Below are positions 34,560 through 45,455 of a stretch of 64,000 bases of DNA, one piece after another (positions within the stretch are counted from its first letter, which is position 1; every line of letters starts with the position of its first letter). Under the pieces are notes generated by a model. The model ran no database searches. It worked only from the letters and a program-made list of their open reading frames with translations, and was not told the DNA's origin. The stretch covers positions 13,639,238 through 13,703,237 of the forward strand of contig OX463856.1 of NCBI GenBank assembly GCA_949825065.1, given 5' to 3'. The DNA comes from Odontocerum albicorne (Eukaryota > Arthropoda > Insecta > Trichoptera > Odontoceridae). The position numbers were made by a program, and so were the translations under genes.

Positions 34560-35230
34560 TCAATCCATGCTCAGAAAGAAAATTGACATTATGGAGGAAA
34601 TAACAATAAAAAAAAACAATTTCACTGCATGAAATTTTCCGTAAGAGTGTTTCAATATATCATACATCGTTATTTTATGTTTCAATACATCGTTATTTTA
34701 TGTTTTCTTTATTTAAAAAAAAAACATGCACAAAAGAAGCTTTACTATATATTTTCTACATATTTGTCCATCCGATGCCACATTGATAAGTAATTACGCC
34801 ATTTCAGATGAATCACAAAATAGTAAAAAAAAAAACACATTAATCAATATAAAAAGCAGATCAAAAAAGGATTTCAAAAGTCCTCGAAAGACACGCGGGA
34901 TCCTACTTCAAGGCTTGGATATTCGGAAATGCCTTTTCAGGCGCTCCTTATAGGTCAGGCGCTCCTTACAGGTCAGCAAAATAACTCTAAATACATCGGA
35001 GACCGCAGCGTGCTCTTTTCCAATTCTGCACAGTAAAGGTTTGGGAGAATTCGCAAAATAATTTCTTCTATAATTTCACATAGAATTGTGTGAACATTCA
35101 ATACGTCAACATTTAATCTGTCAACAATAGTGGGTTCAAATTCCGAGCTAGAGCGCCCTTTAGCAAGGCTGGCTGGCTTTCCAAACGGCGCAATACAAAT
35201 TGTCTTTTTATTATTGCTATAAACAACATG
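34560..35230. other. AT-rich DNA, nothing recognised
   Basis: Short duplications only (CATCGTTATTTTATGTTTC twice at 34664-34703; GGTCAGGCGCTCCTTA near 34950). Confidence 0.5.
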
Positions 35231-35234
35231 TAAA

Positions 35235-35410
35235 TATATTGGGATTTGTTTTATCGAACAATGTTTATTCCACTTTTTGTACTGGTATAACCCTACATGT
35301 TTCAAGGTTTTCACCTCATCATCAGGGGAGCACAAAGAAGGCAGAAAACCTTGAATCCGTTAGATTTATACCGTTACATAAAGTAGATTAAATAGTGTTT
35401 GATAAAACAA
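35235..35410 (-). repeat. Penelope-type repeat in inverted (head-to-head) form
   Basis: The minus-strand core at 35325-35299 is CTGATGATGAGGTGAAAACC then TTGAAAC, followed by AGGGTTATACCAGTACAAAA. The plus-strand arm (35335-35410) repeats the tail with ACCTTGAATCC and TTATACCGTTAC, but its CTGATGA half is lost. Confidence 0.55.
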
Positions 35411-35464
35411 ATAACAATGTCTTTAAACCTCCACAATGTTAATGCCTTAACTATAAATAATATA

Positions 35465-35745
35465 ATATATAAACAATTGAGTCAATTTACAGCATCCCGA
35501 ACGACTTAATCTTAGTTACACCCTTTTCATCTCAATTAAATCCAGACTATATAACATATCTATTAACGATAGCTTGCAATCCGTATGTGGAATGTTATTA
35601 GCAGATTCCTCGCTGCAATTATTCTGGAGCCGTTAGCGAGCACGTGCTAGCTCTACTCTGCAACTGGATCTTAGATCCCGCTGTATATTGCACTTTCCCA
35701 CCTTCTTTCTCCCCATCTCTCGAGGTGTAGGAACACTTAATACTC
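35465..35745. other. Unique higher-GC block, possibly regulatory
   Basis: CATCCCGAACGACTTAATCT, GCTGCAATTATTCTGGAGCC and GTTAGCGAGCACGTGCTAGC (palindrome GCACGTGC, an E-box). No frame. It lies upstream of the secreted-protein gene on the minus strand, so an enhancer or promoter role is conceivable but unproven. Confidence 0.3.
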
Positions 35746-35834
35746 AATTATTAATAATCTTACGATAAATTTTGTTCGTTTGCTATCTAAGAGAGTTGGT
35801 TAGGACAGGTAATAACATATATAAATAATATTGT

Positions 35835-36040
35835 TTTACTCTTTATTGCATTGAGTAAATCTTGGCGGGCTTATTGTCATGTGGCGATCTCTTCTTATCA
35901 ACCAGAACGATTTTAAACAAGCCTTAACTGAAAACACCAGACTGGAGCACATTTTTCAAAAAATCTAGGTACCAACGGGAATCGAACATACAATTTCCCA
36001 GTTGCAAGATATTCGTCTGCGCCACTGAGGTCGTCAATTT
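35835..36040 (-). repeat. SINE-A, nearly full length
   Basis: ATCTTGGCGGGCTTATTGTC, TTAACTGAAAACACCAGACT and ACCAACGGGAATCGAACATA. Confidence 0.85.
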
Positions 36041-36141
36041 GACCAAAATATATTTCAAAACAAAATATTGAAAGAATAATTAGAATTTCTGACAACATAA
36101 TTTTTTTACTACTTTTTCTAAATATTTTCAAAAAGTATTGT

Positions 36142-36190
36142 ATTATATAATTGTTTTGCTGTACACAATGCCAGCTGACGGGCTTGGAAA
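36142..36190 (-). repeat. SINE-A 3' end next to a fold-back
   Basis: TGCTGTACACAATGCCAGCT with GACGGGCTT is the complementary 3' end. Beyond it lies the hairpin 36191-36252, made of SINE-A body sequence in both orientations. Confidence 0.6.
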
Positions 36191-36252
36191 ATATTTCTGG
36201 TTATTTGGAAAAGATTGCTGTGTAGCCATCTTTTCCAAATAACCAGAAATAT
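36191..36252. repeat. Perfect 25-bp inverted repeat from SINE-A body
   Basis: ATATTTCTGGTTATTTGGAA with AAGAT, then a 12-base spacer and the exact complement. The left arm aligns with the SINE-A body phrase TTTCTGGTTGGTTGGAAGAG. Confidence 0.95.
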
Positions 36253-36270
36253 GGTTATTTGGAAAATATT

Positions 36271-36452
36271 GTTACTCTGTGGCCTGGTGGTAAGATGCTT
36301 GTCTGCCGATCCGGAGGTGGCGGGTTCGATCCCCGCTGGAATCCAGATTTTTTTTAATGGAATTCCAGTCTAGTTTTCATTTACGGCCCATTAAAACATC
36401 TTTCTGGTTGGTTGGAAGAGATCGCCACATGGTAATAAACTCGCCAGGTGAA
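36271..36452 (+). repeat. SINE-A, near full-length reference copy
   Basis: tRNA-derived head with A box TGGCCTGGTGG (36280) and B box GGTTCGATCC (36323), as needed for RNA polymerase III. ATCCAGATTTTTTTTAATGG follows, then the family body: AATTCCAGTCTAGTTTTCA, CATCTTTCTGGTTGGTTGGA and AGAGATCGCCACATGG, ending CTCGCCAGGT. Complete copies elsewhere continue to a TGTACTGTATACAACGAAAG-like end with a TACAATA tail. This family accounts for at least 26 fragments in the window. A true tRNA is excluded by the body and by mismatched stems. Confidence 0.9.
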
Positions 36453-36545
36453 AAAATATGCAGGTCGGTCTATAGCCTGGCACTCCACGTATTAACGAAT
36501 CGGGGTCGAGACTGCAAGTGTTTGTCGTACGTACGTACGTATAGG

Positions 36546-36625
36546 CCATCGTGGTCTAACGATTAGCATTCACGCTAAGCATGCGGGCACCCCATATTCG
36601 ATTCCTGGTAGGTTCATTTCCGGAC
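36546..36625 (+). repeat. SINE-B head
   Basis: A second tRNA-like family: GGCCATCGTGGTCTAACGAT with TAGCATTC (A box), then GCATGCGGGCACCCCATATT and CGATTCCTGGTAGG (B box). The anticodon-arm region differs from SINE-A. It is preceded by a CGTACGTACGTACG run. Confidence 0.7.
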
Positions 36626-37024
36626 TGGTTAAACTCTTAGACCATTTAATATCTCATTTTATGTTTTTCTATAGCTTTTCATAAATTATTATAGTAGTAT
36701 TAAGTAGCATAAATATAACGCTTAATAAACCTGCCTAGCAAAAGGCTGCGGCAGATTCATTCTGCCGATCGACATAGAATTTTAATCTTTTGCCATAGGA
36801 ACGTTGGGTTTAATCTGTCCAGACTATGTGTTTGCAGAAGTGCAACAACTTGTACACTATACATGCACATGCTTCTTCCATCCATAGGATGGCTGACAAT
36901 CACGAGGACTATCCTATCCTGTTATAAATATTTGACTATTTTTATATGTGACTATTTTTTAATTAGATGAACTTTCATAGCAGTCTGCGAACCTTTAAGT
37001 TTTAGATTTTGTAGATCGAGATAG

Positions 37025-37320
37025 TTGATGAAGAGTTGCTGACTAATATTAATATCCGAAAGGTGTCCTACTTGGGTCATATACTTAGAGGAGCCAAGTA
37101 CAAATTATTGCACCTGATCATCCAAGGCAAAATAGAAGGCCGAAGAGGTGTTGGCAGGAGGCAAATCTCCTGGCTCCGCAATATACGTTAATGGACGCCA
37201 GTCCATTAACGTATATTGCGGAGATCTTTTTTGGGCTGCCGGGGACAGATATGCCTATTCTCAAGTAATATTCAACGTTGGGGGGACCTGAAATGACACT
37301 GAGAAGAAGAAGAAGATCGA
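37025..37320 (+). mobile_element. LINE-G 3' fragment carrying a 22-bp palindrome
   Basis: The reading VDEELLTNINIRKVSYLGHI then LRGAKYKLLHLIIQGK matches the end of LINE-G at 19855-19960 with few changes. GRRGVGRRQISWLRNI follows. At 37174-37223 the expected sequence is replaced by a perfect inverted repeat. The end is GAAGAAGAAGAAGA. Confidence 0.8.
37174..37223. repeat. Perfect 22-bp inverted repeat inside LINE-G
   Basis: CTCCGCAATATACGTTAATG with GA, a six-base loop CGCCAG, and the exact complement. It replaces LINE sequence that is single copy at 19785-19830. Confidence 0.95.
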
Positions 37321-37429
37321 GATAACCTCCTTATGTGTTTATAATATTTCTTCCTGATTGCTTAACTACAAAAATTAGTCAAATAACTTATATATGTTAC
37401 ACCCGTTGCTATTCGGTTCAAAGTCATCA

Positions 37430-37655
37430 ATATATTGTATTGTATTGTGTAGCACTATTGTTGCATGGAGTACAACCTGATGTGCATATTGTCGTTAAGC
37501 AATCTCTTCTAACCAACCAAAAATGTGTTAAAAAGGCCTTTAGTGAAAAACAACACTGAAGCTCTGTTTGAAAATCTGGGTACCAGGGAGATTTGAACCG
37601 AAAGCTCCGGGCTGGGAGGCATTTTACCAACTCAGCCATGGAGGTCAAATCCTTC
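37430..37655 (-). repeat. SINE-A, full length
   Basis: The 3' tail TATTGTATTGTATTGTGT, GAGTACAACCTGATGTGCAT, AAAGGCCTTTAGTGAAAAAC, AGGGAGATTTGAACCGAAAG and CCAACTCAGCCATGGAGGTC. Confidence 0.88.
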
Positions 37656-38107
37656 GCAAAATAAAGTTTAATAGTTCTTCGATGTGACATGGAGTGCAAA
37701 TCAGATTAACTTTTAAAATATCTTAACTAATATAATGATTTCCGCCGGGGGAAGAAAAACAAGAAACTAAATTCGAACGTCGAAAGTTCCAATCTTCTTC
37801 GAATAATTGGTTTGCGTATTCCCACATGACCTACGCGTCGTCAACATCTATTACAATATGGAAATTTCACAACGAATAATCTACATGATTCTCCTTTACT
37901 TGGATGTAATTGGTTCATAAATCAACAAGTATGCAGATTTTTGTTGTTTTTGGAAGAATTTAATTTGTTTTCTATATATTTTTTTGTTATTCCGAGACAG
38001 GGGCTATCCAATACAACCTTCAGATTGTATAAACGAATCCAATCGAATTTTGTATTTTTTGTATCGTATTAATCTAGATATCTCTTCAAATATAACAAAC
38101 ATTATTG

Positions 38108-38330
38108 TTGGTGTATTGTATTGCATAAAACTTTCATTTTACGGCGTTTGACCTTGTGACAATGTCTTCCAACCAATCAGAAAGATGTTAAATAGACCTT
38201 AAGTAAAAGCCAGATTAAAATTCTTTTTAAAAAATCTGGGATCCAACAATAATCGAACCCTCAACTGCCGGGTCGGGAGACAAGCGTCTTACCAGCTAGA
38301 CCATGGAGATTGTCGTGGTGTCAATGGTCT
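38108..38330 (-). repeat. SINE-A, full length
   Basis: TGTATTGTATTGCATAAAAC at the 3' tail, AATAGACCTTAAGTAAAAGC in the body, and ATCGAACCCTCAACTGCCGG and ACCAGCTAGACCATGGAGAT in the head. Confidence 0.88.
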
Positions 38331-38334
38331 AGTT

Positions 38335-39045
38335 TAGGTCAAAATTTTCAGATCGAAGGGCTAACCAATGGAAAATTGTAAAGAGTGCCATTCAGTACAA
38401 TATCCTTATCGGATTTTTTTATAAATAAATAAAACCGTACCAGTCTTTGAATAATGTATTATTTGAAAGGATGAACAAAAAAATATATTTCATAGCCAAG
38501 TTTCTAACACCAGTGTTCAAGTAAGTTATTGCAAAGCTGTTCAGTTTTGGAGATTACTGTCAGTTAGTCGAAATCTTTGCTTATGGGTAATTATTTTTAT
38601 CGATAAAAATGTTTGTTCATATGTTCTTCCAAAACGAACAAAACAGTGAGACAAATAATTGAGTATACAGTATTTTTATTTGTAAAACCGATTTTTTTAC
38701 TATAGTTTACACCAAGTTTCTTATGATATCATCCGCCCCTGATGGGGGGCTTGGATTTGGCCTATGGTAATCAATTCGTATATATATTATATATTTCATG
38801 GAGAGGGCGTAGCTCACCAATAATTGACCGAAGGGTCACAAGTGGTTCATAAGCTACCACTTGCGCATCATTGGTCTTTTTAGTTGGGAAATAAACAAAC
38901 AACTGACATATTTTAATCCTCTGAATTTATTCTACTTAACAATTTATGATAATCATAAAAGAAATGGTTTAAAATATTATTGTTTCTCGTCTATTCTTTT
39001 TAAATTGTTGTACACTTTGTTACATATTTTCAGAGCCGTAATAAC
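38335..39045. other. Unique DNA, no gene seen
   Basis: 38735-38870 is GC-richer, with CCGCCCCTGATGGGGGGCTT (hairpin GCCCC/GGGGC) and an ACCACTTGTGACC-type inverted pair around 38835-38865. No RNA gene family fits. Confidence 0.35.
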
Positions 39046-39047
39046 CA

Positions 39048-39140
39048 GTTACCATGACCACCGTGGTAAAGTCGGTAAGTCACCTGACATCGACCCGGAG
39101 TTATGGGTTCAATCCCCGATGAAGCCCAAAAATCTAGAGA
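39048..39140 (+). repeat. tRNA-like SINE head (SINE-B-like)
   Basis: CCACCGTGGTAAAGTCGGTA, then GGAGTTATGGGTTCAATCCC with CGATGAAGCCC. Pol III A and B box spacing is present. The downstream body (to about 39290) does not match SINE-A. Confidence 0.6.
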
Positions 39141-39299
39141 GTCGAAGACTAGCAATTTTTTGCCTGGTAGCAATCTCACGTGTGCCAGTCGTGTTGTCGT
39201 TTTACGTGTGGTAGTGTTAGCAACACGTGCAATGATGAACCACGAGTTTCGTGTCTACTCCAAAGTGGTTCTAAGCCCGATAATTTGATAACGAGACTA

Positions 39300-40385
39300 A
39301 AGATAAAATTATCTTCAGCCCACGCTCTTCAATATGTCTAAATCATCGATTCGGATATCTTGAATGGTACCATACAAAACAAAAAAAAACGTGTACTTAA
39401 ATTGTTAAAGAAAATTGACAGTACAGATCATTTTGCATATCACAGTATCTACATCACGAAATCCCTTTGACCGCCATCAATTTAACCACTGTACAATGGG
39501 ATGGCATCACGGAAGAAGAGTTACAAAGTTGTTTGCCGTTTGTTTGCCACCAAAAACAAAGCTTTAACGCTGTTTCCCCGGCAGAACAAACAAGCAACTT
39601 GATTGACTATAAACCAACCGATTTATACATCGCAAACCACGATTGTCACAACTCGAAATGACAAAGTTTAGAAATAACAAAATTTTAATGATAAAAATAT
39701 GAATAATCTATTGGAGACCGTAGTTAATTAAAGTATGCTCTGTAAAAGAACATTTTATTAAAATATACTTATTTTTACTTTTTGTACATATGATAAATTT
39801 GGATCGAAAGCTACAATTCAAAATACATTTTTGCTATCTAAACATCAAATATGCAATTATGTTTATAAATCCATCAAATTTTTACTATTGTACAATTTTC
39901 AACTTGACAATTCTGAAACAACATAAAATGTCACATTTCAAACTCTGATAGTATAACATAACAATTATTGTAAAATAAATACCTTTATTACTTCTGACAT
40001 ACACATATGTCTGTAAATAAAGGTATTAGATTGTTGAACAATATGATAGATCAATGACAAGTTTTTGTGCATAATTCATTGTGGATTGATAGATTTTCTA
40101 TACCTTTTGGATCAAAAAATCTTTCAAATTCCAATATATTTTCAGTTGTATGCAACCTTTCAATATATACGAACTGATTATTCTGAAAAACGACAGAGCG
40201 TGGCCCGGGGGCAACATTATATTTGGTACCATTTATTGAGCCATTGGGCTTAGAACTACTGAAGTAGGCACGGAACTTGTACTTGTTGTGTCATACTTCG
40301 AACATAAAGAGGTCATAACATTCGTGAAAGTTTTGTATGTGTTGTCAGATTATCTCGTTTACCAGACTTTGATCCTTTTTTTCTA
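39300..40385. other. AT-rich DNA, no gene supported
   Basis: A 64-codon frame at 39467-39661 is polar but unrecognised. An imperfect hairpin on AATACCTTTATT lies at 39976-40027. Confidence 0.4.
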
Positions 40386-40387
40386 TT

Positions 40388-40475
40388 TTTTTGTTCCATA
40401 TGGAAACAAACCCGATACCCCCGGCTAGAAATTAAACGTTTTACTAACTAGCCCACGGTGGTCGTCTTATAGATG
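40388..40475 (-). repeat. SINE-A head
   Basis: Worn B box, then CTAGAAATTAAACGTTTTAC and TAACTAGCCCACGGTGGTCG. Confidence 0.68.
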
Positions 40476-40580
40476 TTCCAATAAGACCTTCAACCGTTGT
40501 TCACTACTTTTTATGAACGATGAATCAATTTTTAAATGCCACTGAAAAATTAATACTGAAACTTTTTCTCAAAACAGTGT

Positions 40581-40750
40581 TACTCATCACTTTTAATTGG
40601 TTCCTCATAAGTCTACTCCTTATAAGTCACTTTTAATTTACTCCTCTCAAGTCTACTCTTCATTACTTTTAAATTGCTCTTCATAAGTCTACTCCTCATA
40701 CGTCACTTTTAATTTACTCCTCATAAGTCTACTGCTCATCACTTTTAATT
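40581..40750. repeat. Tandem repeat of about 38 bp, 4-5 worn units
   Basis: The phrase CACTTTTAATTTACTCCTCA then TAAGTCTACT recurs at spacings of 36-40 bases. Confidence 0.85.
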
Positions 40751-41289
40751 TCTTTCCCACGCATTCGGATTTAAGTTTTCAAAATAAAATAACAATCACT
40801 AGAGTAGGACAACCCATATGCTCGAACTTATTCACGGCGAAAACTATTGGACTTTAGTCGAATCGATATTGAACTAAAATTGTTTTATTTTTATTCTAAA
40901 TCACTTAAATACGAGTACTTAGGCACAGAACACATTTTCCAATAAAAAGACATTTTTTTGTAGACAAAATAATAAATTCAACTTGGTTAAAAGCATGTTT
41001 AAAAATATTTTTCTTATTTATAAAAAAATGAAATTTGTATTATTATTAACTGCATGAAAAAGGGATGATTTTTATTGTATTCTGGTGACCCTATTTTCTG
41101 GGATCCGCCACATACTCGTACATGGCTGCACTTTGTTGATGGTAACATTTGCTTTATTTCCTCGTTTTATTTTGTGGATTGTAGAAGTTTATGGTTTTCA
41201 GTATTCGATTCAAATTTATGATAAAAATTGAATTTATTTTTTATTTAGGTATTGTGATTCAAAGTAAATTTTATTACTTCGTTTATGAA

Positions 41290-41770
41290 ATTTTAAAAAA
41301 TTCCGCCTCGGCGTATGGAAGTGAAACTTGGACTTGGCAAAATAAGGATGAGTGTAAGATTAATATTATGGCGATGCGGCCACTTAGTAAAATGTGTTTA
41401 ATGCCAATGAATGAAAGAAGACGGAATAATAAAATCAGAATACATGCATAAAAATAATGTTTTAAGTAGGACGAAGAAAGGAGCTTAAATATGGTTTGGA
41501 TATGTGGAAATAATGAATGGTGGGAGAATGACTAAGCGGGTATACAAATCAGCAGTGCAAGGTATGGGGGGAAGAGGTAAACCGAGGAAAACGTACCTTT
41601 ATCAAGTGGACCAGATTTTGAAAGAAGGTAAATTGAGAAGTATGAACTATTGAAGATTGTGCAAGACGATATGTATAAATGTGGAGGAAGGTAAATATGT
41701 GTGATTGGATAAAAAAAAATGGAGATCTGTTCTCTTGGCCTACCCTTTAAAAGACAAAATATGATAATGT
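41290..41770 (+). mobile_element. LINE-a tail
   Basis: The reading is SAYGSETWTWQNKDECKINI then MAMRPLSKMCLMP, with the GRGKPRKTYL block near 41570-41600 and VLLAYPLK near 41730. A GTATATGTATGTAA microsatellite follows. Confidence 0.78.
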
Positions 41771-41934
41771 ATATGTATGTAAAAAAATAACTAAATAACT
41801 TAGTAAAAAAATAACTAAATGCATTTTTCAAGGATGAGGTTAAGTGGCGAACGCTCACTTTGTAAAAAAATTAAGAAATATTTCACACAATTTAATAAAA
41901 TGTTTATTTAAAAAAAAATAATAACCTTAGCACC

Positions 41935-42155
41935 GAGTTACTAGGTAGCACCTAGTTACATTGTTGCAACAATAACGCTGCAATGTTGCAAGCCGCTACC
42001 GCTCGAACCCCCACTACTCCGTCCAGTGCAGTCGTAAATATACGAGCGAAGAAAGCGCATCGCTCGTTCTTGGGCGAAGATTGTCCGTAAACGATGCGTG
42101 TCACCCAAAATGTCTTGGCGTGTCACCTCTGACACGCGTGTTATAAGTTACACAT
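41935..42155 (-). mobile_element. hAT-like transposon end (inferred)
   Basis: Read on the minus strand, the right boundary starts CAGCGATGTGTAACTTATAA, then ACACGCGTGTCAGAGGTGAC and more GTGACACGC words. CAGNGATGTG starts and GTGACACGC-rich subterminal DNA are typical of a hAT branch. No transposase reading was found and the other end is not defined, so only one terminus is claimed. GC is much higher here than around it. Confidence 0.45.
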
Positions 42156-42744
42156 CGCTGATATAGGACTTTTGGTTTTAAGCAAGTGTATTTATCACTA
42201 ATCCACGGCGCTGACGTTTTATGTAATAAGGATCAATAATGGTCTTCTCTATTTATTATTAAATTTTATATAAAAAAATCCAGACATATTTCCAAGTATC
42301 ATAACCTTTCCAGGTATTAAACTAAGGTTATATGAAAAATAAATTCAAAGTTTATATAAAAATATTCCGAGACTATTTGGAGACATAATGCTTTTTTGTT
42401 GATTACAAGGAATAGATATAATGAAAAGGAAAATAAAAATATTAATCCGAAACAGTTCACAATGACATAAAAGAAAGCCTGATAAAAAATATCGATACAT
42501 ATGAAAGTTATGCATAACATAACATATAAGGTGTTTGATTAGTTCGCAAAGAATAGTCGAAAATTTTACTTAAAAAACAGATCTCTATACCTTTCTATCC
42601 GACATTCTCGTAAATTATTGTGACAGGAGTTTGAGTGGTTGGGCTTACAGGAAGAGTGACATACTTGTGGCAAAGGTTAGTATGAACTCTTACATGTTAA
42701 TAAAATTTTCTGTCATGTATAAATAAATAAAATTTAAATATTCA

Positions 42745-42960
42745 TGCGGAAAGTCTCGCACCGTCCACATTCATACACTCATAGTTATAACCTCTCTATA
42801 TGTAAAAAAATATAACTATCACCTTTCATTTTTTTTCGGTTTAACTCGTCCTCGTTCTTCACTCTTTCTAGATATATATGTTTCTTTCGTAAGTCTTTCG
42901 CCATTTATTTTATCAATATGGCAAAATCATCTAACGATACTTTTCTCAATGCTACTTGTA
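42745..42960 (-). mobile_element. LINE-a tail fragment
   Basis: The complement of the LINE-a end is recognisable: TCAATATGGCAAAATCATC for the WFGHIxR region, and TTTTTTTCGGTTTAACTCGT for the GRPRK area. It abuts a SINE-A copy at 42960. Confidence 0.5.
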
Positions 42961-43185
42961 ATATTGTAGTGTATTAAACTTTTGTAACATACCGTACAAC
43001 CTAGCGGATTTTTTGCCATCTGGCAACCTCTTCCAACTAATCAGAAATATATTAATGAAACCTTGAATGAAAACCAAAATGGAATATTTTTATTTACTAC
43101 CTAAGTTCCAACGGGAACTGAACCCGCAACGCCCGAGTTGGGAAACAAGCGTTTTGTGAAGTAGAACACGGAGGTTATTATTAAT
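42960..43185 (-). repeat. SINE-A, full length
   Basis: CATACCGTACAACCTAGCGG, TTGAATGAAAACCAAAATGG, TCCAACGGGAACTGAACCCG and GAAGTAGAACACGGAGG. Confidence 0.85.
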
Positions 43186-44087
43186 ATGGATCTTCCAGCT
43201 GCTATATGTTACCTGTTGGAAGGGCCTTAACTCTTTTGAACGGGGCAGGACTGCTTCATTACCAAAAACAAAACAGAATTTTCTTCTAAGATTGGGGGCG
43301 TTATAAAGCACTCATCAACGTATTTAAGTGACTTTGAATATACGTGTGTGTATGTGTGTATATATGTATGCATATGTTTTTTTTAATGTTAAGAATTTTT
43401 ATATTTTTCAATGTACTTGGGCTAAACCTGTATTGAGAAGAAAAAATATTTTTTTGAAGATATCGCAACTGATTAATTGATAAAAAATTACACAGAGCCA
43501 TTGGCCTTGTTACCTGCAGAAAGACGCCCTTTTATATATTTATCAATCGAAATATGTTTCCTCCGACAGCATGTTCACCAAATAGCCAAATTCTTGTTTG
43601 AATACTTCATTGTTTACCCATACATTACGATTCCACGTATGCAGAACCACGACTTTCAATAACGTGACTTTCAAAACACGTTGTATATTTTGTAAATGTT
43701 TTCAACAAATAAGTCTACTGTTTTTGGTTGATGGTGAAGCAACTTTAAAAAAATTATTAACTACTTCTGTTCTTACCAAATAAATAAGACCAACGTCACA
43801 CACTTGACGGCTGCTCAACATGAATTTTAATTACTTTAATAAGACCAAATCGAGGACCTTTTCCATTTATAGATCGACTATACAATGTTTGCAGCTTAAT
43901 CAGTTGAAACATTGAATTATCTAGAATTGTCATTAATTAAAATTGGTTTTATTATATAAACTCATGTAATTTTATAATGTCTTTAGTTTGGTGACACAAA
44001 TCATCGTAATTTAGGTGGATTGTCTTTTAAAAAAAAACATGACATATTACTTTGAAAAAAATTATGTAGAATTTGTTTGTAGTATCT

Positions 44088-44285
44088 TGCATTACACTTC
44101 ATTTGTAAAGAATATAATTTTTCAGGTTTATTGCCTATTGAAAATTCTTTTAAACAACCAAACAAAATTAAAGACTTATGAAAACACTTAGAATGTCACC
44201 CTTTTTTAGTTCTACCATGAAACGAACGTGAAACCGCTGGCTGGAAGATAAGCGTTCTACCACCTTAGGACACGAAGATATTTAA
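44088..44285 (-). repeat. SINE-A, worn full-length copy
   Basis: TTACACTTCATTTGTAAAGA at the 3' end, and CTACCATGAAACGAACGTGA with TAAGCGTTCTACCACC in the head. Confidence 0.7.
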
Positions 44286-44775
44286 CAAAGTGAGGCAGAT
44301 GTAATTGATTTGGATATCAATTTATCACAAAACTTGATAATAGTTTCCGATAAACTGATATCTTTCAAATTTTTTCAGAAAAACTGATACGAAGGAGAAT
44401 TTACTTTACTAATCAGCCGCAACATTCTCTATAAACCACATTGGGGTTTTTTATAACACCACCATATCATTTTCCTCCTGTCATCTCTTTGTTGCAATTA
44501 ATTATTATTTCATTTATTTATTCACCATTTATTGCCAGGCGGAAGTGTGTTCTAGCCCACCAGATAAAAGTAAATAAAGGGAATTACACGGCCGGAAAAA
44601 ATATTCAAATGATTATTCATCTTCTTGAAATTTATGAACATACAAATACACGTATACATAATAAAAGTTAAAGTTAGATATCCTCAATCAAATTAAAAGG
44701 AAGGGATGGTGGAGAGGAAAGAATTATTAGAAATGAAACACGTTATATTACTGACTATAAATTAAGTTTTTTCAG

Positions 44776-44992
44776 TGTTCTTAAAGTATGCTAAGGATAG
44801 AGCGAGTCTAACTTTGGTTTGTAACAGGTTCCAGTCTCACTCCATGGACAGTAAAGGACGACGTATAAAAAAAAAGAGTGGTGAACTGGGAAGGCCAATA
44901 AACAATCTCTGTTTGAGCGTAGCGCAAGTCCATGATCGAAAAAATGCTGAATATTTTTGACGAAACAAGAACGGCGGGACAGTTAAAGATAA
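44776..44992 (+). repeat. Dispersed repeat R, copy 2
   Basis: Landmarks are TATGCTAAGGATAGAGCGAG, GGTGAACTGGGAAGGCCAAT, GTAGCGCAAGTCCATGATCG and AACGGCGGGACAGTTAA. Both copies run from about TAAAGTATGCTAAGG to CGGGACAGTTTA. It is probably a MITE or SINE of an unnamed family. Confidence 0.75.
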
Positions 44993-45344
44993 TATTTAAA
45001 AGAAATCGTATGTAAACTTGGCGTTTATTTCTCACTTTCAACCAGTTCAGCTATTTCACTTAGATGTCTGTTCGAAAATTAGAAAGTGTATTCCCGGTGT
45101 CTATGGTCTGGTGAACAGTACAATAATATGGTTTTTCTTTTTCAGCACCCAGGTTTTAAACAAACTTTCTAAAACCATTTAATCTGATTTTTTGTTTTTT
45201 TATAAGGTGTTAATTTGCTGCACAACAGCGCTATAAAATTCGCATATTTGTAATTGTTATTAACTTAAAATAACAAATACGAGTATATCACCATTTCTAA
45301 AACCACACAATAGAGCTCGCACAAACTATGATATTTCATCATCA

Positions 45345-45455
45345 TCAATGGCACTACAGCCCATTGTGGGCCCCGGCCTCCTCCAGCAGTCGTTGCCATT
45401 CCCCCCTATCCTGGGATGCACTCCTCCAGCCCCTAATGCCCCACCCATCCTTCTA
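45345..45455 (-). repeat. GC-richer repeat resembling a LINE 3' untranslated end
   Basis: CATCATCATCAATGGCACTA, then CAGCCCATTGTGGGCCCCGG and CCTCCTCCAGCAGTCGTTGC. This motif series (ATCATCATCAATGGC...CAGCCC...GGCCTxCTCCA) is one I associate with LINE 3' ends. Assignment to a family is not possible here. Confidence 0.4.

Noticed and set aside
36280..36345. tRNA-like sequence with good A and B boxes
   Set aside because: Dispersed copies all carry the same non-tRNA body and the stems are mismatched, so it is a SINE head and not a tRNA gene. The same applies to 23450-23510 and 54945-55010.
38861..39214. 117-codon plus-strand frame
   Set aside because: Its 3' half is a tRNA-like SINE head and its 5' half is AT-rich with no protein-like features.
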